From Thermoplasmata archaeon (lineage in GTDB: Archaea; Thermoplasmatota; Thermoplasmata; Lutacidiplasmatales; UBA184), in the NCBI GenBank assembly GCA_022750155.1, contig JAKIWG010000003.1, forward strand, positions 35,351 to 99,350: 64,000 nt of DNA, given 5' to 3'. Of the stretch, positions 60,473 to 64,000 are shown piece after piece (positions within the stretch are counted from its first letter, which is position 1; the number at the start of each line of letters is the position of its first letter). The position numbers were made by a program, and so were the translations under genes. The notes beneath the pieces were generated by a model that ran no database searches, was not told where the DNA came from, and was given only the letters and a program-made list of their open reading frames with translations.

Positions 60473-61237
60473 GTGGAGACCGACGCGGCCGCCCCGACCC
60501 TGCCCCGCGACGGAGAGGTCCTGCCGGCGTTCGCCATCATCGGCTGGCGGTGGATCAGCCGCAACCCGGCCTCGACGATCGCGCCCATCCTGCTCCCGTT
60601 CATCTTCCTCTACTTCCTGCGGATCATCTCGCCGGCGAGCCTGTTCCCGCTCGAGATCATCGGAGCGATGCTCTTCACGACGCAGAACATCGGTAGTTGG
60701 GTCCTCGGCGACTCGGCCACCTGGCGGTTGGAGAGCGGGCTCCAGAGCCTGTTCGTAGCCTCCCCGATGGGAAAGGTCCGCTACCTTCTGGGGATCGCGT
60801 TCTCGAACCTCATCCCCGCGGCCCCGGCGCTCGTGGTCCTTGCCGTGATGCTCGCCCTCGTCACGCCCGTTCCCCTCCTGGCGTGGCCGGTGCTCGTCGG
60901 GGCGATCCTCGTGCTCTGGGTCCTCTTCTCGGCGATCGGCGTCGCGATCTCGAGCCGCCTCAGCACCCAGCGGCAGATCTGGCCGATCGGGAACCTGACG
61001 TTCACGGTCCTCGGAATGCTCTCCCCTCTGTACTATCCGCTCTCGGTCCTCCCCCCGGCCTGGCAGTTCGCGGCGCGTTTCCTCCCGGCCACGTACGCCG
61101 CCCTCCTCGTCCAGGGGGTCGTCGGGGTGACCCCGGCGAGCTTCGGAACCCTGCTGAGCTATGGAGGGCTCCTCCTCGTCTCGGCAGGGGTGGGGACCCT
61201 GCTCGCGCTGCAGCTGTACAAGTGGCAGGAAGGCTGA
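60473..61237 (+). CDS. ABC-2 type transporter permease (second)
   Basis: A 254-residue six-helix ABC-2 permease homologous in layout to the first (YFLRIISPASLFPLEIIGAMLFTTQNIGSW, GVAISSRLSTQRQIWPIGNLTFTVLGMLSPLYYPLSVLP). Two different permeases and one ATPase imply a heterodimeric channel. It starts at GTG 60473 directly after the TAG of the first. Confidence 0.87.
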   Translation: METDAAAPTLPRDGEVLPAFAIIGWRWISRNPASTIAPILLPFIFLYFLRIISPASLFPLEIIGAMLFTTQNIGSWVLGDSATWRLESGLQSLFVASPMGKVRYLLGIAFSNLIPAAPALVVLAVMLALVTPVPLLAWPVLVGAILVLWVLFSAIGVAISSRLSTQRQIWPIGNLTFTVLGMLSPLYYPLSVLPPAWQFAARFLPATYAALLVQGVVGVTPASFGTLLSYGGLLLVSAGVGTLLALQLYKWQEG

Positions 61238-61409
61238 GTTCGGCCGCGCGACCGACCCACAACGTTCATGCCTACCGCCGGCATGGAACTGTCGGTGCGC
61301 TCCGAGAACGGCCTGGGTTGGCACGAGAGCCCGGTAGGGGCGGCGCATGGCCCGGGCACCCGAGCGATCGCCGCCGGTACATCCACAAAAGGAGGGTCGT
61401 AGACCACCG

Positions 61410-61727
61410 ATGGGGAACGATGAGTTCGATGAGATCCTGTCCGCCCTCGACCGGGAGACCGCTCGGATCCGCGTGCGCGCCGAGCCGAGACGCTACAACA
61501 AGCCGGCGACGGTCATCTCCGGGTTCCCCCCGGGCGTGGACCTCGCCGAGACCGTCCGCTCGCTGAAGAACCGGCTCGCCACCGGCGGTTCGGTCGTCGA
61601 CGGGGAGGTCTACCTGCAGGGGGACCACCGGGCGAGGATCCGCGATGAGCTCTCCAAGCTCGGGTTCGACCCGCAGACCGTCGAGGTCTCGAACGCCCAG
61701 TTGCCGAAGCGGGGCCGTCGCGGCTAG
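61410..61727 (+). CDS. sui1: Translation initiation factor aIF1 (SUI1)
   Basis: aIF1 guards start-codon choice on the small subunit. The 105-residue product has the SUI1 core: RIRVRAEPRRYNKPATVISGFPPGVDLAETVRSLKNRLATGGSVVDGEVYLQGDHRARIRDELSKLGF. ATG 61410 follows AAAAGGAGGG about 15 nt upstream; an earlier ATG at 61347 adds a proline-rich start. It stands alone between the ABC exporter and the rhodanese, with a hairpin after it. Confidence 0.93.
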   Translation: MGNDEFDEILSALDRETARIRVRAEPRRYNKPATVISGFPPGVDLAETVRSLKNRLATGGSVVDGEVYLQGDHRARIRDELSKLGFDPQTVEVSNAQLPKRGRRG

Positions 61728-61744
61728 GGTAGTTTGAGGGAGCG

Positions 61745-61759
61745 CCGCAGTTTCTGCGG
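61745..61759 (+). terminator. Hairpin after aIF1
   Basis: CCGCAG-TTT-CTGCGG forms a 6-bp stem 18 nt after the stop of aIF1, followed by a second small stem (CCTA-CCG-TAGG, 61773-61783). These may end the aIF1 transcript or be part of a small RNA. Confidence 0.35.
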
Positions 61760-61832
61760 TGGAAAACTCTGTCCTACCGTAGGGGCGGCGCCTTTTGGCC
61801 ATGAACGTGCGCCGAATGTGCCGTTCGTTGAC

Positions 61833-61841
61833 CCTATAAGT
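61833..61841 (+). promoter_or_regulatory. TATA box of the rhodanese gene
   Basis: CCTATAAGT-like sequence about 32-40 nt before ATG 61873, a good match to an archaeal TATA element. Confidence 0.5.
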
Positions 61842-61872
61842 CGCCGGGGCTCCGCCCTCGTGAGGGAGTCCG

Positions 61873-62730
61873 ATGGTCGCATATGCTCACCCCGAAGCGC
61901 TCGTCGAGAACGATTGGCTCGCCCAGCACCTCGATGACCCGAAGGTGCGGATCGCCGAGGTCGACTACGACCCTATGGCGAACTTTGCCGTCGGCCACAT
62001 CCCCGGCGCCCAGCTGTTCGACTGGCGGAAGGACATCAATGACCCCGTCAAGCGCGACCTGCTCTCGCGGGAGGCCCTCACGGCCTTGTTCCATCGGGCG
62101 GGGATCGCCCCGGACACGACCCTCGTGCTCTACGGCGACTTCAACAACTGGTTCGCGGCGTTCGCGTTCTGGGTGTTCAAGTACTACGGGTTCAAGGACG
62201 TCCGGATCCTGAACGGCGGCCGCAAGAAGTGGGTCTCCGAGGACCGGGCCTTCACCAAGGAGGTCGTCTCGGTCCCCCCCGGTTCGTTCCAGGCGCACGC
62301 GCCGGACGAGAAGCTGAGGGCGTACTACGACACGGTTCACGCCGGGCTCGACCACGTCAAATCCGGCGCGCTACGGCTCGTCGACGTACGGGGACCGAAG
62401 GAGTTCAGCGGCGAGATCACCGCACCCCCGGAGTACCCGACGGAGCACGCCCAGCGGGGGGGCCACATCCCCGGCGCCGCGAACATTCCGTGGGCCCAGG
62501 CCGTCAACGACGACGGGACGTTCAAGAGTCGCGAGCAGCTCGAGGCGATCTACCATCCCAAGGGGATCACCGGTCGAGAGCCGGTCATCACCTACTGCCG
62601 GATCGGGGAGCGCTCGAGCCACACCTGGTTCGTCCTCAGCTACCTGCTCGGATTTCCGGATGTGAAGAACTACGACGGGTCGTGGACGGAATGGGGAAAC
62701 CTGATCCGTTCCCCGATCGAGAAGCCGTAA
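61873..62730 (+). CDS. Thiosulfate sulfurtransferase (two-domain rhodanese)
   Basis: A 285-residue tandem rhodanese. The N-terminal domain (residues 1-135) shows FAVGHIPGAQLFDWRKDIND but Asp replaces the usual Cys region (LYGDFNNW), as in inactive first domains. The C-terminal domain has VDVRGPKEFSG, GHIPGAANIPW and the active loop TYCRIGERSSHTW with Cys242. It moves sulfane sulfur from thiosulfate or a similar donor. It is convergent with the GcvH-TusA fusion 19 nt away, which may accept its sulfur. Confidence 0.93.
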   Translation: MVAYAHPEALVENDWLAQHLDDPKVRIAEVDYDPMANFAVGHIPGAQLFDWRKDINDPVKRDLLSREALTALFHRAGIAPDTTLVLYGDFNNWFAAFAFWVFKYYGFKDVRILNGGRKKWVSEDRAFTKEVVSVPPGSFQAHAPDEKLRAYYDTVHAGLDHVKSGALRLVDVRGPKEFSGEITAPPEYPTEHAQRGGHIPGAANIPWAQAVNDDGTFKSREQLEAIYHPKGITGREPVITYCRIGERSSHTWFVLSYLLGFPDVKNYDGSWTEWGNLIRSPIEKP

Positions 62731-62749
62731 TCCCCGCGAAGCTCGCAGA

Positions 62750-63463
62750 CTATCGCCCGGCGGAGCCGTCGGCGCGGCGCCGCCTCGGTACGGGGCGTTC
62801 CTCCCGCCGTACGAGGAAATGGTGGAGGTTCCCATCGACCCGGTGGTGCAGCACCGAGTGCCCGGTCCGGTCGGACCACCGGACCATCTCGAGAGGGCTC
62901 GTTGCGTCGTCGGTGACCAGGAGCGTCACCTCGCCGGGGGGTCGCTGTTGAAGGGCCTCGTCCAGGCGCGCAAGGATCGCCTGGCACTCCGCCCCGATCT
63001 CGTACAGCTCCTGGTCCGGCATCGCCGGGTAGCAGTGGACCCGCCACTCTGCGACCTTGCGGCGCAGCGCCTCACGTACCTCGGGGGCCGGCGCGAGCCC
63101 GGAACCCGGACGGACCGGCTCAAAGGGACGGATCCGCGCGATCCATCCCTGCTCATAGGGGGCGTCGTTGATCGTTCGGGGACGGGCCTCGAGGGAACGG
63201 TTTCGCTCGACGACCTCGGCATCGACTGGCAACCGGACGGCGCCCGTGTACCGAACGCTCTCGACCGTCGCCACGCTCCGCCCGAGTGCCTGGACGCCCT
63301 CGATCGGACGGAAGCCGATGGATACGAACCGGCCGGCGAACGACGCGAGGACCGAGGTCACGCCGAGGGTGGCCGTCCCGTCCGCCGGGTCCGGCTTCAG
63401 CCAGACGTCCCGCTCGATGTCGTAGAGACGGTCGTCGGGCAGCGGGCATCCATCGACGTCCAC
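62750..63463 (-). CDS. GcvH-like and TusA-like fusion protein, lipoyl Lys replaced
   Basis: A 237-residue protein from GTG 63463. Residues 10-115 fit the glycine-cleavage H fold (DIERDVWLKPDPADGTATLGVTSVLASFAGRFVSIGF, ATVESVR, ERNRSLEARPRTINDAPYEQGWIARI). At the lipoylation site ESVK, codon CGG gives ESVR (Arg71), so lipoate attachment is unlikely. Residues 137-222 resemble TusA: a Cys in GAECQAILARLDEAL (Cys160; the usual CPxP is altered), PPGEVTLLVTDDATSPLEMVRWSDRTGHSVL, then VDGNLHHFLVRR. A Cys at 144 is also present. The pairing suggests a sulfur carrier scaffold. It is convergent with the rhodanese. Confidence 0.7.
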   Translation of the reverse strand: MDVDGCPLPDDRLYDIERDVWLKPDPADGTATLGVTSVLASFAGRFVSIGFRPIEGVQALGRSVATVESVRYTGAVRLPVDAEVVERNRSLEARPRTINDAPYEQGWIARIRPFEPVRPGSGLAPAPEVREALRRKVAEWRVHCYPAMPDQELYEIGAECQAILARLDEALQQRPPGEVTLLVTDDATSPLEMVRWSDRTGHSVLHHRVDGNLHHFLVRREERPVPRRRRADGSAGR

Positions 63464-63569
63464 CGTACTCGGAGACCGGGCGGGGTCTTACGGCTATCCA
63501 GTGTCCCGCGTCCGACCTCGAGCCGCCGTCACCAGTACTTTTTTCCCCCGCGACCGGTTCCCGCGGTGC

Positions 63570-63761
63570 GTGAGAGTGCACGCCGAGCTGCCGCTGGCGG
63601 AGCCTCCTAGGAACCGTTGCCGTTGCGGACACCCCCCGACGTCGCACATGAAGGTCGTACCGGTGTCGGAGCGCGCGGACGGGAGCTTCCGGCTGGACCC
63701 GGTGGGTCCGTGCGCGCAATGCGGCGAAGCTGCATGTCGGCGGTACACCGCCGGAGGCTGA
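63570..63761 (+). CDS. Small zinc-ribbon-like protein (hypothetical)
   Basis: A possible 63-residue protein from GTG 63570: RCRCGHPPTSHMKVV near residues 16-30 and GPCAQCGEAACRR near the end, so two Cys pairs that may hold zinc. GTACTTTTTT at 63536-63545 lies 25-34 nt upstream as a possible promoter. The frame is open from 63501 but the first part looks non-coding. No family is recognised. Confidence 0.4.
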   Translation: MRVHAELPLAEPPRNRCRCGHPPTSHMKVVPVSERADGSFRLDPVGPCAQCGEAACRRYTAGG

Positions 63762-63837
63762 ACTCGGCCGGTCCCGCGGTGGGGTGGCGCGCGACGGTCG
63801 GGTAAAGGTACATCTGCGGTCTCTTGGTGGGGGCTCC

Positions 63838-64000
63838 ATGCCACCGGTGGGCCGGGCTGCATGGGCCGCCGGCTCGACCCTCTTCATCGCCCTGCTCCTC
63901 TCGATCCCCGCGATCGGGTCTTCGTCCCACGCCACGCCGCCCAGACCAGGAACCATGCCGTCGATCGCGGCGGGCGTCCAGGAATCCTGGGTCGGGATGG
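63838..64000 (+). CDS. Secreted protein, N-terminal fragment (runs off the window)
   Basis: ATG 63838 opens 54 codons without a stop to the end of the window: MPPVGRAAWAAGSTLFIALLLSIP, a signal peptide, then an Ala/Ser/Pro-rich region. A GTAAAGGTACA (63802-63812) is a possible promoter about 30 nt upstream. The 3' end is outside the window, so the type of secreted protein is unknown. Confidence 0.5.
   Translation, partial: MPPVGRAAWAAGSTLFIALLLSIPAIGSSSHATPPRPGTMPSIAAGVQESWVGM

Noticed and set aside
61728-61872. Possible structured small RNA after aIF1
   Set aside because: Only short stems are visible and no known RNA family pattern; listed as a possible terminator only.
1-64000. CRISPR arrays, insertion sequences or prophage genes
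   Set aside because: No regularly spaced repeats, transposases, integrases or phage proteins were seen.

Overview
The window is a gene-dense, high-GC stretch of an archaeal chromosome with no sign of plasmid, phage or insertion sequences. The archaeal assignment is direct: uS12-uS7-EF-2 with a diphthamide histidine, a proteasome-SBDS-exosome (Rrp4/41/42)-eL43-Rpo12 block, RadB, aIF1, Trm1, an Lhr-type helicase, a BHB-spliced tRNA-Trp, and TATA boxes 25-35 nt upstream of many start codons. The mixture (RadB, UPF0200, DUF929, secreted PKD/kelch/beta-helix proteins, a bacterial-type UvrB) fits an uncultured mesophilic member of the Thermoplasmatota. That lineage call is inference; no rRNA is present to test it.

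Layout. 1-2978: translation genes rps12 (partial), rps7, fusA. 3023-5728: repair and RNA genes on the minus strand (MGMT, radB, RNase J-like). 5945-8333: two tandem secreted six-blade kelch proteins. 8450-12869: a minus-strand RNA-turnover/proteasome operon (psmA, sdo1, rrp4, rrp41, rrp42, rpl37ae, rpoP). 13019-20759: DUF255 thioredoxin-fold protein, a phosphoesterase, a COG1395-type regulator, an exopolyphosphatase-HD protein and a tandem pair of thymidylate kinase homologues, the second with a Lys-to-Arg change in its P-loop. 20771-25151: SixA, UPF0200 kinase, a coiled-coil protein, GlyRS and an amidohydrolase. 25243-31711: PfkB, MoeA, MoaA, PurQ, HemK2-like, THEP1, Trm1. 31681-39040: Lhr helicase, TauE permease, PPC/DUF296, LarE and UvrB.

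39234-46168 and 51819-55474 are rich in exported proteins: beta-helix/PKD, Asp-box membrane protein, small surface proteins, and a VKOR plus DUF929 disulfide pair. Between them lie a GNAT/HTH divergent pair, a cobalamin/iron-type ABC transporter (BtuD-C-F) and the intron-containing tRNA-Trp. 55704-61727 holds a VOC protein, a flippase, a Cys-rich IscA-like protein facing a tiny Cys-rich ORF, an ABC-2 exporter and aIF1. The right end (61873-63463) has a rhodanese convergent with a fusion of a GcvH-like domain (Arg in place of the lipoyl Lys) to a TusA-like domain, the best candidate here for an undescribed sulfur-handling arrangement.

Expression style: many first genes have a TATA box close to the start codon with little or no Shine-Dalgarno, consistent with leaderless transcripts. 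Genes inside operons are joined by ATGA/GTGA overlaps. Four convergent gene pairs overlap at their 3' ends by 31 to 164 nt. GTG and TTG starts are common, so several start sites below rest on TATA spacing or paralogue comparison.
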